A stretch of DNA of 64,000 nucleotides from Aplidium turbinatum (GCA_918807975.1 OU964918.1:56590477-56654476); one strand, 5' to 3'; positions 23,831 to 35,963 are shown, numbered from the stretch's first letter. Notes: generated from the sequence alone by a model not told the origin. Numbers and translations: made by a program.

Positions 23831-24750
23831 AGAGAGAACTTTTATTTATTTATGAATAGTGATGAATGATGATGAATTAAATATGAATGATGATTCGTAC
23901 GATTTCTTCATTTTTCACTTCAAATATATTTTAGGTTTTGTAAGAACGTATCTAGTACAGTTTTATTAAACTGCAAAAAACAATAAATCTTTGAAAAAAG
24001 CAAGCGCTTGTACCAACTCCGACCAAACTGTGATCCACCAATTACATCTAAAAAGCATTTGTTTCATCCGTCGCTAACGACGCCCACCCAGGATGACGTA
24101 ATATCACCAAAGTCGTCCCAGAGCAGTGAAATAAGGAGTTTCGCCTGTGGTGGCGCTGCGTAACTGTCGTTTTGTATAAATTTTGCCCTAACCAGTCGAG
24201 CTTCGAGGTTAAGATTAAAATGTTCGCTAAACATAATTCTGCGCTAGAAAATGCTTAGAAAAGTTACTATACTTGGGTCCAACCTGTCATGGGCACTTTA
24301 ACCGTATCTGTCACTGCTTCCTTTTGGCGTCAAGAGTTACTGGCCGAGACCATCAGGTCTACGTCTCTCTCATTGCTAATTACTCCGTCGGCTTATATCA
24401 AATAACAACGGGAAAAAGTATGCCGTTGGTCAAAAGCCTTATCTATCACTTCAATCAATTTATTTCGCAAAATATATTCGTGATTGTGTATTTTAGGTAG
24501 AAAAGGTGATAAAGAATCGGTTTTTGACCTATTTTCACCATTTCTTGGTCAAATTTCTTAGTTCACATTTTATTTTGAAAGTCCTCTTGCATAGAACACA
24601 GAATTTCATCAATTTTGTTTTTCCGTTTTTGTGCAAACAGTATTCCATGCACTTTTTGCACTACAAGGCAATTTGCGCAAATAATAAATTACCTTCCTAA
24701 TTGATGTCTGCCAGCAAAGAATGACTCATATCGCGTCAAAGACCAACTCC

Positions 24751-24814
24751 CTACCCAGACAGCAAAATCGACGTTGAATCAATGTAAAAATGACGGATTT
24801 TGCTGCCTGGGTAG
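24751..24814. mobile_element. small palindromic hairpin element, copy 3 (short)
   Basis: CTACCCAGACAGCAAAAT and ATTTTGCTGCCTGGGTAG are inverted, with CGACGTTGAATCAATG between them. It is shortened on one arm relative to the other copies. Confidence 0.8.
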
Positions 24815-25695
24815 AGAATGAAATTTTAGCCCCGTCGTGTTATGACTGACAGACACAAAATAAAACCGCACGCTAATAGTAAACTGTCAATCAAGCTATT
24901 GAATATGAGGAAATTTCTTGCATTTTATAACTGGCTGTGACAAAAGGTTTATTGTGAACTTCACAATTATCCGATACCAACATAATCGGGATTAAAAGTT
25001 GGGGCAAGAAAAAAAAGTAAAAGTCAAGAAATCTCAGGTTTCTAGCGTCACTGCTTCTATGTGAAATTGCTGAATTAGCAGAGGGCGAGACCATAAGGTT
25101 TACGCCAGTAACAGATACGGTTAAGTGAACGTTCCGGCATGTCCCATAGGGTTGGGGGATACATTTGGATGACGTGGATTCGATTCTCACCCCTGTCATA
25201 ACTCTTATATCTTCTGTAATTACCAAACAAAGTTCAAAGCACTAATCAACTCTCTGACTGAATGCTAGAAAGGTCACAATTGGACGATAATAACCACTTA
25301 AACCATGTTCTGATTGGTTCATGCTTAACAACCTCTTACAAACGTTGTTACGGTAAAGTGGCTATCCTGCGACAGAAGATGAGATGTTTATTAAAAATAT
25401 TTCGGGGGGAGCAATTGCCTTTTTTGCCCACCCCCCTGACTACGTTCCTGGAATTAGCTTGCAATACCTAATAAAAAAGCTAACATAATACTATGCTTTT
25501 TTTTGGAAAGTCAGTTCTCAAATAAACACGTTCAAGCTCAGTCCTGGCATCGGTAAACAGAAACACAGGCACCTATTGTGTAAATACGATTAACAAAGAC
25601 TTTGAACTTTCCCACCTCATTATGACAATACGATTCTGTCATAAGTACACCCAAGATGAAAGTAAATAACGATTTACGTCAGGGATAGCCTATAG

Positions 25696-26031
25696 CAGGG
25701 TTACTCAACTAATCCAAAGGTTCAGTTTGACAAGTTGAATATTTTTAGCGGTTCGGAGAATCAGTTATTTCCCACGCAACCACGAAAGTTAAACTATCTG
25801 TACCAAACCGCTTTTTTAGGTAAAATGTAACTCGAATTGGATTTTTGAGAAAGTGTTGAATGTCGAAGCCCCCCAGCAACTGGGATAATCACAGTAAAAA
25901 TTGATTCCTTTCACTAGAAATCTGTTTAGAGAAGCCCTGAAACGTGGCAATGGGGCTATTCTTCCAAAAGCTCAAGGTCCACCATCAACACCCAGAAGGT
26001 CCAGATTCGGACCGCCAGTTGAGTAGCTCTG
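25696..26031. mobile_element. hAT MITE, 336 bp
   Basis: Ends CAGGGTTACTCAACTAATCC and, reversed, CAGAGCTACTCAACTGGC. A perfect 8-bp TSD GCCTATAG lies on both sides (25688-25695, 26032-26039). No coding content. Confidence 0.9.
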
Positions 26032-26442
26032 GCCTATAGGCTAGTGCGTCAATAAATCATGGTAGAGTTACATATTTTTGCAATCATCAATGTCATGTTA
26101 AAAATGATATGGCCTCCTACATAAAACTGTGGAGGTATTTCAATCCCTTAATTTAGCATATTTGTGTATTACAAGCTAAGTGAACTCAATTTTTTCATAT
26201 CTTATTGATAGGCTACTTCATGTAAATTTTGCAGAAAAAACAATCACAGTTCAAGCTTATAGCCTACAAGGTTTTGCGTTCGTACCAAAATCCTTTTTCT
26301 TTAGAGCACGCTTCAACGTTTGTGTTTCTACATTTTTCTAGACCGCCGCAATGATATGGCAAGTGGTCTTCCTTTTTTGCTTTGATGGTCGAAAATATAA
26401 AATTTGATGATGAAGCTTTGATCAGAAATAGAAACAATTGAT

Positions 26443-26517
26443 CCAGAGAGCAAATTAGTTGTTTTTTTACATTGCAGACGTTGAATCAATGTAAAAAAAC
26501 ACTGATTTGCTGTCTGG
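26443..26517. mobile_element. small palindromic hairpin element, copy 4
   Basis: Left arm CAGAGAGCAAATTAGTTG, right arm ACACTGATTTGCTGTCTGG, with GCAGACGTTGAATCAATG at the centre. It is more diverged than copies 1 and 5. Confidence 0.8.
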
Positions 26518-26994
26518 AAAACTATTTGTACCGTAATGCAAATCGATCGTTTTTTAATTTAATACTTTAACGCCACTATGGGGATTATCAACAACATGTT
26601 TACAGAGATCATAAAGATGTTAGTCAATCGACAACCACGTGCTAAAAACTAGCCGAGACAATACGGAAAGGTTTTCTAATGCATTATTTCTGTTTAAGTT
26701 TTCCAAATCCTTGTTCATGACAGCAACGTAAACAAAACGCAAATATTTTTGATCAACACGTTATTAGCTAATGCACTTATCTGGCACACAGTTGCAACTG
26801 CTGCTGGAAAATATAATAATTCTGAAGAACACCTGAACTTTTTAATATTAAGCTAACTTACGTTTGCTCAGCAGTCCTGCAGTTTAGCTCACGAATACAA
26901 ATGTTGGAGACCCTCGGGATCTTCATTTTATTTCGTATTCAGGTGTTCGCTGGTGGTCAAAGATTTAAATTAACTGAACACAAAGACAAGGAAA

Positions 26995-27075
26995 CAGATC
27001 TACAAATAAAACCGTGTCCTTTAGAGGGGTCGAACCGACATTGTGCAGGTGCTTTCACCTATCGAGTTGGCAGCC
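26995..27075 (-). repeat. tRNA-like SINE remnant
   Basis: The minus strand has TGCCAACTCGATAGG and ATGTCGGTTCGACCCC, spaced as A and B boxes, with no good acceptor stem. Confidence 0.4.
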
Positions 27076-27432
27076 GACCTTTGGTCGAACTGAAAGAAAA
27101 GGTTCACACACGCATCTGGTATTTGTGATCGTTGTTTTTGTAGATCGTCGTGCAATGAAAAATAATTATTAAACTGATTTGAATCAACTAAAAATAAAAA
27201 CTACATAGGCTACAAACTTCATGCCACTACAACGATGAAGATCATGAATTGTCATTGAACAAGAACTATTATTATCAATTATACATTTGAAATCAACAAA
27301 CTTAAATGTTAAAACTACATTGAAAATTATAACAATAAAGTTTATGAGCTATCATTTGTTACAATCAAGAAAAAGTCAAACGACGAATTGAACATTGCCT
27401 TGAAAGTGACATCTGCTGCAACAAATATATAG

Positions 27433-29446
27433 TAGGGTGTTTCATTTTTTCACCATTTTTGAAATTCAAAATGCCTGGGGTCCCATCTGGTGGTATTTGG
27501 GGTAAAAAGTTTATACCCCAATTTTTTTTCAATTATGACGTCATATTGAGGTGGTCCACGAGGTTTAAAATTTTTAGGCCTCAAATTCTCGAAATTTGGC
27601 CGTATCTTCGGAACCGCTCATCATATATCGACAAAATTAGTATCAAAATGCGCAAAAGGGTCGGTTTCCTATACCTGATGTAGAGAATATTAAGGTCTAT
27701 CTGCTTCAGAAAAAAAGTTATTTCAAAAAATCTGATTTTCGGTCTATTTTCTCTTGATGAACAGAGATCAGGTGATCAAGATAAAAGTTTTTCTGTATTT
27801 TTCCACTCTTGGAAGCTGTTATTGCGTAATAATAGTTGGTGTTAAGGTTTCAGTACTGGGCTTGTCTAGTCTTGATATCTGCTTAAGCAAAGCCCCATCT
27901 TGCATTGCTCCGGGACTCTTCTTGTCGTCGTCCACAAAAGAAATGACATGGGAAAGATATATTTCGTTTATGTGGAACATGCATTAAAGGGTATGAATAT
28001 CATGACCAACTTCACCATTAAAATAATTGACCAGTCGAGTATTGACTCCGGACTTTTTTCCTGTGTTGAGAGCAGTCGTATCAGCCATGACTGAATATTG
28101 GGATAGGTGAACTCTGCAAGCCTCCTGGATGATGGTGCCAAAAATCAGTTCTGCAATGACCGACACACTTTTGGGAAAAGATTTAACAGCAAGCACACCT
28201 TCGTGCTTCATGCCATTATCATCAACAAGTTGGCCCAAGGAAACGTATCGATCTATTTGATCGACAACGCGCCCATCATAACATAAGCTGAGTTGAGCAG
28301 AAGCTGAGTTGAGAAAGTTCTCATTTTCCATCAGAGATTTTTCTCTCGTTTTTTGTCGTTTGCGGTATACTGTCGAAGGTGATGCAGCATTGCAGCTACT
28401 TGATCTTTTCCAAGAACCGACCTCATAAGATCTTACTGCTGGCGTACCGAAGTTATCCTACGATCAGCAAGTACACAACTTCTATCATTTATGGAAAAAG
28501 AATGTACTTTCTTGTACACTTTTCCCCAAACAGCTGGTTTCAGAGGCTCGTATTCCTTATCATCTTCCCAATTTATATCACCATCAGAGTCGCTTTCGCT
28601 ACTGTGTAGACATCTAACTACTTCATTTATTTTTCTTTGTTTCAAACATAGTAGTGCCGATGCTTTGGCAGATTGTATGCCAGAAGTGCTAGGTTTCTCT
28701 GTTTGCTAAGCACTGGAAGACCAGCTTTGTTCCATATGCCAACTACATCTTTCAGCAGTTCATCTTTCATGAAATGGAGTATTTTCTTCAAAAACTTAGG
28801 ATTAGTTTCGGCTACTTTCTTCCTCAAGTAAAAATAGTGACTGGCTATATCTGAATTCAGGGGAAGCACATTTCTCTCCAATTCCATGAAGTTTTGCATC
28901 GACTTACTAATACCTGACCTTAATGCCATAATGACACTTAATCTAAAGCAGGTGAGCAGCATACCTCTTCCTCAACGGTTACATTAATATTATAATAGTA
29001 ATACCTTCAAATTACTATTTCATCTCTTGCAAAACGAACAAGAACTATTATTACGCAATAGCAGCTTCCAAGATGGAAAAACACAGAAAAACTTTTATCT
29101 TGATCACCTGATCTCTGTTCATCAGAAGAAAATAGACCGAAAATCAGATTTTTTGAAATAACTTTTTTTCTGAAGCAGATAGATCTTAATATTCTCTACA
29201 TCAGGTATAGAAAACCGACCCTTCTGCGCATTTTGATACTAATTTTGTCGATATATGGTGAGCGATTCCGGAGATACGGCCAAATTTCGAGATTTTGAAA
29301 ACCAAAAATTTTAAACCTCGTGGACCACCTCAATGTGACGTCATAATTGAAAAAAATTTGCGGTGTAAACTTTTTACCCCAAATACCACCAGATGGGACC
29401 CCAGGCATTTTGAATTTCAAAAATGGTGAAAAAATGAAACACCCTA
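27433..29446 (-). mobile_element. TIR transposon with ~400-bp terminal repeats and C-x-x-H transposase remnants
   Basis: Long inverted repeats 27433-27837 and 29043-29446 start TAGGGTGTTTCATTTTTTCA. An 8-bp TSD ATATATAG flanks the element. Minus-strand open pieces read in order: 28962-28642 (KSMQNFMELERNVLP, DVVGIWNKAGLPVLSKQR), 28645-28433, 28331-27984 (LCYDGRVVDQ, SVMADTTALNTGKKSGV), then CMFHINEIYLSHVISF near 27975. The DTTALNTG aspartate and CMFH match a DDE fold with a C-x-x-H insertion, as in hAT/P-like transposases. The pieces are in different frames with stops, and the C-terminal part is missing because the long repeat starts there: a defective, internally deleted copy. Related to the element at 32234. 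Confidence 0.8.
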
Positions 29447-29454
29447 ATATATAG

Positions 29455-29943
29455 CCTAAGTGACATGCTAAAAGTATAAAATTCAAAAACTGCCTCTTGA
29501 ACGTGTTGAAACCACGCAAAAATTTCATTTTATGTGATTCCAAAATTTTCTTTAAAATGCGTTGAGAACAATTATAAGTGTAAAGCATGAAACAAAAAAA
29601 ATGGTGCAAATGTTCGTTTGAATAAAAAACAAACATAAAAATAGCACTACGAAGCTACTGCGCCAATGTCCCAAGATAGTGTGTCTGCAAAGAAAATGTC
29701 CCAAATACCACATGACGTCAAGGCCCGTAGAGAGGATACTTTGGACCCGGTGAAAATGAGATCCTTGGGCCTCAAATGAAGACATTTCACCATTAGACCC
29801 GGGCCCCTAAAATTATCCCGGGTCTAAAAGTATCCCTTGGACCCCTGTCAACGTTACTGCATGACGTCCTTAGGGTCAGAAACGTCATATTGCAGACTAG
29901 TGACTTTATGTGAGTTGAAAGAGTTATAGCTTACTGTACACAC
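29455..29943. other. no recognisable gene
   Basis: AT-rich sequence. A GGACCCGG../CCGGGTC palindromic patch at 29750-29840 may be a decayed MITE, but no TSD was found. Confidence 0.4.
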
Positions 29944-30303
29944 CAGGGCTGTGGAGTCTGGAAGTGGAGCGGTTTTGGCGTGTCCAGAGTCTTTAAAAAA
30001 AGATGGACTCTGACTTGATATACTGTAAAATAATGAACAAAAAAAATTTTGTGCTCGCCATTTGTGCTCGGTATTGCGCTTTAAAAGTTTAGCGAAGACA
30101 GAAATGTTTGTTTTTGCCAGTTTTTAAAAATTTCGCCATTTCAATTTTGATCACAACTTGAGTGAAATTAAATTTAAACAATATGAAAAACGACAAAAAT
30201 TAAAAGTAATCTGGTAACGTTAACATTTGGCAACACTGAAGTCGGCCAGTTATAAACCGAGGAGTCGGATTGCTATATTTTTCGCACCGACCCCACAGCC
30301 CTG
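29944..30303. mobile_element. hAT MITE, 360 bp
   Basis: Ends CAGGGCTGTGGAGTCTGG and, reversed, CAGGGCTGTGGGGTCGG; perfect 8-bp TSD GTACACAC (29936-29943, 30304-30311). Confidence 0.93.
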
Positions 30304-30311
30304 GTACACAC

Positions 30312-30823
30312 AACACATAAGTTATGTACAAGATAAATGATACAAAAATTTCATCACAAAAGCTTTAGAAGATATCTTAATTACATAATATTATAAAGTC
30401 CCACTCAATCCTAACTAGAATGCAACATAAAATATCTCGCTTGCCTCAGGATTTGTTAAAACTGAGAAAAATATGAAGCTTTAAATTGTTATAAAACGTC
30501 CGAGGTACTTTAACGCAGGAAAGTTGCAACCAATACAAAGTAACACGAGTATTCACTTGTGTTACTGGAATGTTCTTTCAATCATTTCACAGTTTCTTTA
30601 TCTTCTTCGTATATTATTGTATATCAAAATACAACACACCAGAGAATCGAGTAATTACGAATGCAGACTACAACACTAAATATTTGTGAAGCACCGCTGT
30701 AACGGATGAATGTGACATCACAACCTTTAAGATACAATGTTTTGGCTGGTTGGCACGAGCAAATAAACTGTCAAACTACATTGCGATTCAACTGATTCCC
30801 CTATGTAATATATTCGACTAGGG
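30312..30823. other. no recognisable gene
   Basis: AT-rich spacer without a usable open frame. Confidence 0.4.
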
Positions 30824-31265
30824 CAGGGGTTCTTAAACTTTTTTTAATGAGGACCCCTTAAAATATATTTTGGTTTGCGTAGACCCCCTTTGTGGCCTAT
30901 TCCGAGAAACTTGTTTGATCAGCATGAATTGGACATAACGCAATTAAATTAAAATGAATTGGTCAAAAAATTTATATTTTATTAAATTTAAGAAATAGCG
31001 AATGCAGATTGTTTTTCAATATTTTTGATTTAATTTCATTAATGTGAAGAATGCTGCTGTTTGTCTTCAACAAGAACATGAAATTGTGGCTTCGTCTTTG
31101 ATAGGGCTGATAGGATAGTTGTTTAAATTTAATCTTTTTTCTTTTGAAAAATGTATTATGTTTTTGAAATTATACACTAAGTTTTCAATTGGGCTTTCAT
31201 GGACCCCCTAAAACTAGTCCACGTACCCCTTCGGGTCCACGGACACCAGTTTAAGATCCCCCCTG
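30824..31265. mobile_element. hAT MITE, 442 bp
   Basis: Starts CAGGGGTTCTTAAACTTT and ends with ..CCAGTTTAAGATCCCCCCTG. A perfect 8-bp TSD GACTAGGG (30816-30823, 31266-31273). Its right third matches 54870-55012, the end of the larger ZBED hAT, so it is probably a non-autonomous relative of that element. Confidence 0.9.
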
Positions 31266-31453
31266 GACTAGGGACAGGTGTGTTGTACCAGTCGACCTCG
31301 TAGTTCGCACAACGTGCGAGATGTCATACTGCAGCTTTATTACCAGTAGTGACGTGTTACAGTGTGTTCGTTGGGAACAAACCCAGGCTTTACAATGCGA
31401 CATTTCAGCACCACAACAGGGAAAAGCGATACAATTTAACAAGACGTACTATC

Positions 31454-31582
31454 CCAGACAGCAAATCAGTCGTTTTTTACATTGATTCAACGTCTGCAGA
31501 CGTTCTACGACACAAAGTCAGCACACGATTCCACGTCTGCAGACGTTGCATCAATGTAAAAAAACGACTGATTTGCTGTCTG
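31454..31582. mobile_element. small palindromic hairpin element, copy 5 (with spacer)
   Basis: CAGACAGCAAATCAGTCGTT on the left and AACGACTGATTTGCTGTCTG on the right are exact inverted copies. The inner arms (CGTCTGCAGACGTT) are duplicated around about 30 bp of extra sequence, so this copy has a larger loop. Confidence 0.87.
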
Positions 31583-32125
31583 AGTTGCTGAACCTTACAA
31601 TAAAAATCTGTGACTAAAATGATCTTTTCGTGGCATTTGTTTAAAAAAAAGTACAAAATGAAATTCTTGATACAAAACTAAAAAGATTAACTGAGGTTTG
31701 AACATTGGAACGTACATATATGAACTAAATGGCAAAATAAAATTGGACAACCGTTGGCGGAAAATTGATAATAACTGATTTTTACGTATTGGTGAACAAC
31801 ACTGAATTTAAACTACATTAACACATATTGTCTAGTCAACAGCGTAAGACTCGTCAGCGCGAAACCCACTATGGGAGGTTATACTCGATCACATAACCAT
31901 TTTGAATCAAAGATACAGATTAAAAAGATACAATTTTGAAGTGCAAAGTACCAAAAATATTTGTGTTTTATTGCAGGCAAACGCAATGGTTAGCCTGGCT
32001 CTTTCACGACATGATTTTCACTTGATGCATATCTTGAGGGTGAGAATGTTCTCAAAATGTATCAGCACTTTAAATGTTTTTGCCAAATCAAGAGTCTGCC
32101 TAAAGGAAAACAAATCAACTGATTG
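31583..32125. other. no recognisable gene
   Basis: The short frame at 31902-32177 runs into the hammerhead repeat and is not considered coding. Confidence 0.4.
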
Positions 32126-32167
32126 GCTAAAGCAGCGGTCAAGAGCTCTGTGGCATGAATTAGTGGT

Positions 32168-32214
32168 TCGATACTGATGAGCCCAGCCTCATGAGCAAAA
32201 GGCGTGTCTATCGC
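32168..32214 (+). ncRNA. decayed hammerhead motif, family B
   Basis: CTGATGA and stem I (CGATA/TATCG) remain, but the GAAAC core element reads CAAAAG and stem II has a mismatch, so it is unlikely to cleave. Confidence 0.6.
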
Positions 32215-32233
32215 TGTCAATTCATTGCTACAA

Positions 32234-35200
32234 TAGGGTGTGTCATACTTTTGCAAAAATTTATTTTTTATCGGCTATGCTAAAAAAGGTGATATTTTAA
32301 TGACAATAGCAAGTCCTGATAATTTGAAAGAATTTGAAGAAGGTCTACCTACATCGATTTTCACTTGAAAATCTTCGTTTTTGGCCAAAATTTGCATTTT
32401 TTAAAAATTTTCTTGATTTTATAATTTGATACCCAACTATTTTTTTCAGCTTTTTTGACTCCAGTATGGCTCAAAATAGTTACACTCTCCCTCCTAAATG
32501 TGGTTAAATGGCTCTACCCTCCAAAAACATTCTTGTAAATAATGTCAAAAAACCAGTGAATTTTGAAAAAAAAAGCCAAGAATAGTCTCCATTATTGACT
32601 TTCTGATTTGAGGGCAATGAGGATCCTGACATGCTTGTGTTTTGCAGAATATCAAAGGATATGATTACATTCTAAAACAACATTAACAATAAAGTGATAA
32701 ACAAAAGTTTACAAGATAAATATGTGATAAAGTGATTAAAACACCTTCTCCAAGTGTATCAAATCATTTGTGATGCAATAATGAACTCTGGTTGCTTGAT
32801 AATGGTAGCTTGAAGGTTGCTGGTTTTCCAGTTTGTTTGGGAATAAAAAACCAAGGAAATAGTAGACTTTCAAAGATAATTTAGCAATATCCAACACCAA
32901 TGTATAGAATCAATGTGAAGATTGCTGATTTAAGAAAAGCCAGCTTTAGTTCAGATTGGTTTAACCTGTTCAGTGTTCACTGGGTTCAGTGGTCAGTTAG
33001 TAGCCTAAGATTGTTAAATTTTGCAGTAGCCTATGTCTGCAATGTCATTCAAAGCTTATCCAGATCGCTTTTTGATTAGATTCATCAGGCATTGTTTTAA
33101 CCAGATATCCAGTGCTCGTACAATATAAGTTATAACTTAAGCTAAGCCTTCAGCTAAGGTTTACCATGCAAAGTAACATACTAAGCACAAGCTATTACAG
33201 GTAGGCTACTGCAAAAAGTTTAGTCATTGTTTTGTTTTTGTTGTTTCCAGATCATTTTTACTGTTAGTAAAATTTGACTGCAGTTTTAATGAAACAGTCA
33301 TTATGGCTACTAACACAAGAAGTGCTTCCAGCTGTCATTTAAGTAATATGATAGGATGTGGCAGCAAGATGCTGCCATCAGAACTTCCAACTGTCAGAGA
33401 TGTGCTGAAGCTGGGTCTCTTTTTGCGAGAAACAAGTGAGACTAATCGCAGAAATTATACACAGAATGAGCTCATTACAGATATCTACAACCAGGTGTAT
33501 GCTCAGTGGCAAAAAGCTAATGCCCTTTCAAATTCCCTGTCATTATTGCAGAAAAAAGCATTATGAACCGGTTAAAAAAACTGTGGAAAAGAGCAAATGA
33601 GATTGGAAGTGGTAAGGGAAAAACCGAAGCACGCCAAAAGTTTCTAGGAAGCATAGACTCATTGTTTGACATCCTTCATTGCAACTGTGTTATAAAAAAA
33701 TGTGATGAATGCCAATGTGGTTCGGGTTGTGAAAAAGTGGTTCATATTTTCTGTACCTGCACCCGTGAACACAAGATTCCAGTTATGGATTTAGAGTACA
33801 TCAAGGGACAAAGGGAAAAAAATAGCAGCAAGGGGCCCCATCAAATGTCTCATAAGGATGTTCCTGAAACAAGAAAACAAATTGCAAGTGCTTTAAATCA
33901 AAAAAGAAAGATGGAAGCCAGCGAGAAAAGAAAATTTAGACTAGAAGAGAAGGATGAAATGTTCGAACCTCAAGAAGAAGAACAAGATGACTATCAAGCA
34001 AACAAAAGTCCACAAGATAATGAATTTGTTACAGAAGCTTCTGCTTGGCCTTCTACTATAAAGCGACGTAAGCGTAACACAGAAAAAATACCAAACATTG
34101 CATTAGCTAGTTTACGACACAACACAGGCTTACGAGAGGCAGCTGAAATAGCCAGTGCAGCTTGGATGGATGCTGGGATTATATCAAAGGATGACCTATC
34201 TAAGGTGATTGACCATAACAAGCTCAGAAGAGCACAAACAGAAGTGATGAAAAGCATCGAATCCAAGCTTGAAGAGCAGATCAAAACGGAAGGAATTTCC
34301 TGTGTGTTTTTTGATGGAAGGATAGACAATACTAATTCTTATTTCTATGTTGAAGGATCTAGCCAAAAGTACCCAGGAATGGTAAAGGAGGAACATTACT
34401 CGGTGTGTAGTGAGCCAGGAGGAAAGTTTTTATTTCATTTTACACCAGATACTGCAACTAAAGAAAAGAAACATGCTGAAATCATTGCTGAGAAGATATT
34501 CGAGTGGTTGGTCGAAAGAGGATTGGACAAAACTATCCTGGCGGTCGGCGGGGACTCAACTAACGTAAACACAGGTGGAAAGGAGGAGTAATGCACTGTT
34601 TGGAAACTAAATTGAACAGAAAACTGGTTTGGATAGTTTGCGACTTGCACACTGGAGAGCTGCCTTTGAGGCATCTTATAATTGCTCTTGATGGAAAGAC
34701 CGTATCTGATAGTCAGTGGTCTGGACCCCTAGGCAAGATGTTAGACGATGCGACGGAGATGGAGATAAATCCAAGTTTTCCCACGATTAGTGGTGGTCCA
34801 GCACTTCTTAATCTTCAACCAGAAATTATAAAAGATCTGTCTACAGATCAGTGCTATGCATACAAAATCCATAAAGCTATAAAAACTGGTAACCTCTCAC
34901 CATCTCTCGCTCGCATGGAAATTGGCCCTGTAAATCATGCTCGCTGGCTCACTACCGCTCTTCGATTCTGCCGAATTTGGATTTCCAAGCATAATTTAAA
35001 GGGAAAAAAGCTACAAAATCTTCAAAGCATTGTTCAATTTATCATGGGGGTCTATCTTCCTAACTGGTTTAATATTAAAGTGAAACATAAATGGACAGAA
35101 GGTCCCGCCAATTTGTTGTTCATGCTAGAACAGATAAGAAAGCAAAAGACCGAAGTGCAGCAGCTGGTCATTCCTGCAGTGCAAAGATCAGCTTGGAACG

Positions 35201-35963
35201 CCTTCAGCGAGACAATTTTGCAGGCAATGCTTTGTTCCCAGGATGAAAGTGAAAGGGTTTGGGCTGTTAACAAGATCATTGAACTGAGAGGAGAAGGAGA
35301 AAGCAAAGTCGAAAATGAAGCAGTGCGAGTGAGACGGGTGGAAGAGATTAATATCGATGCAACTAAGATTTCAGACATGATAAAGTGGGAAGCATCGGCT
35401 TATGAGCCACCTCTTACATGTTCTCTTACAAGCAGTGAACTGAGAAAGTTTTATGCTATTCCTATGGACGTGCCCATGTGGTCTAGCCACACACAAAGTG
35501 TTGAGAGGTGTGTAAAGATGGTGTCTGAAGCAGCAGCAACTGTTTTTACACAAGAACGAAGGGAAGGGTACATCAAATCCCAGCAGGTTCGCCGTATGCT
35601 GATGTCCAGAAACCATTCCAAACAAGACATAGCAAAGGTGATCCAGTTTGGCAGTTTCGGAACAATTTAAATATCCATTTTGCCAACTCTTGTTGTGTTT
35701 CTGTAGTTGTGCAACAATTATCTACGTGTTTTACGATGTGTTGCTGTGTTTTAAATGTTTTTTCAATTTTTTTTAATTTTTAAAAAAATTGAAAAAACTT
35801 CAAATTTTCTCGAAATTTCAGATGCAAAATGATGTAGGTAAACAAACTTCAATACTGCTAAAACTTTTTTCCCCAGTACTAGGCATATATTTGCACCATT
35901 TGTTGGGGTAGCCGAGAGAATATTTATACAGATTCTAAAAATCAAAAAATATGACACACCCTA
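32234..35963 (+). mobile_element. TIR transposon with C-x-x-H type transposase, 3.7 kb
   Basis: Ends TAGGGTGTGTCATACTTTT and, reversed, TAGGGTGTGTCATATTTTT. A 9-bp duplication TTGCTACAA lies at 32225-32233 and 35964-35972; 7 or 11 bp are alternatives, since the flank and the TIR overlap in palindromic fashion. The ends resemble those of the 27433 element. The palindromic repeat at 39238 gives the unoccupied site. Confidence 0.85.
33303..35670 (+). pseudogene. transposase of the 32234 element, two frameshifts
   Basis: Belongs to a widespread, mostly unnamed animal protein family. Three open stretches follow each other: 33303-33566, 33563-34591 and 34591-35670. Register is lost near 33520 (ANALSNSL, where the neighbouring frame reads FKFPVIIAEKSIMNRLKKLW) and near 34583 (NTGGKEE, where NTGGKGGVMHCLE is expected); each is a one-base loss. 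Blocks: DVLKLGLFLRE, CVFFDGRIDN (first Asp), LAVGGDSTNVNTG (second Asp), VWIVCDLHTGELPLRHL (C-x-x-H), NHARWLTTALRF, HTQSVERCVKMVSEAAA (possible Glu). Total about 780 residues. A cysteine cluster CNCVIKKCDECQCGSGC lies near the N-terminus. Activity is not expected without those two bases. Confidence 0.75.

Larger units (their letters stand above)
21313..24301 (+). mobile_element. TTAA-flanked TIR element, copy 1 (Kolobok or piggyBac-like)
   Basis: Starts TTAAAGTGGCTCTGACAG and ends CTGTCATGGGCACTTTAA, inverted repeats that each include TTAA. A second copy at 56405-59988 shares both ends and most subterminal sequence. This copy holds a P2X7-like gene remnant and a hammerhead-bearing insertion. 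TTAA targets are known for Kolobok and piggyBac; no transposase core was seen, so the superfamily is open. Confidence 0.75.
20959..25452. mobile_element. hAT-like outer element carrying a nested TTAA element
   Basis: Left end CAGAGGCGTAGCCAGCAC; right end, reversed, CAGGAACGTAGTCAGGGG. Flanks GAGCTAGC and GAATTAGC match at 6 of 8 bases. The subterminal sequence around GCCACTTTA..TAACAACGTTTGTAAG at 21190 recurs inverted near 25340, supporting long inverted ends. No transposase of its own was seen. Confidence 0.65.
26032..27432. other. intergenic with two small repeats, no gene
   Basis: Holds hairpin copy 4 and a tRNA-like stretch (listed separately). The 26901-27128 open frame overlaps the tRNA-like repeat and has no family resemblance. 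Confidence 0.45.

Noticed and set aside
24891-25226. 111-codon minus-strand frame as a gene
   Set aside because: Lies in the subterminal region of the outer hAT-like element, has no family pattern and overlaps inverted repeat sequence.
29750-29870. MITE around the GGACCCGG/CCGGGTC patch
   Set aside because: The inverted match is short and no TSD could be found.
7611-31582. Spaced hairpin copies as a CRISPR-like array
   Set aside because: The copies are kilobases apart, individually palindromic and in eukaryotic DNA; no regular spacers exist.
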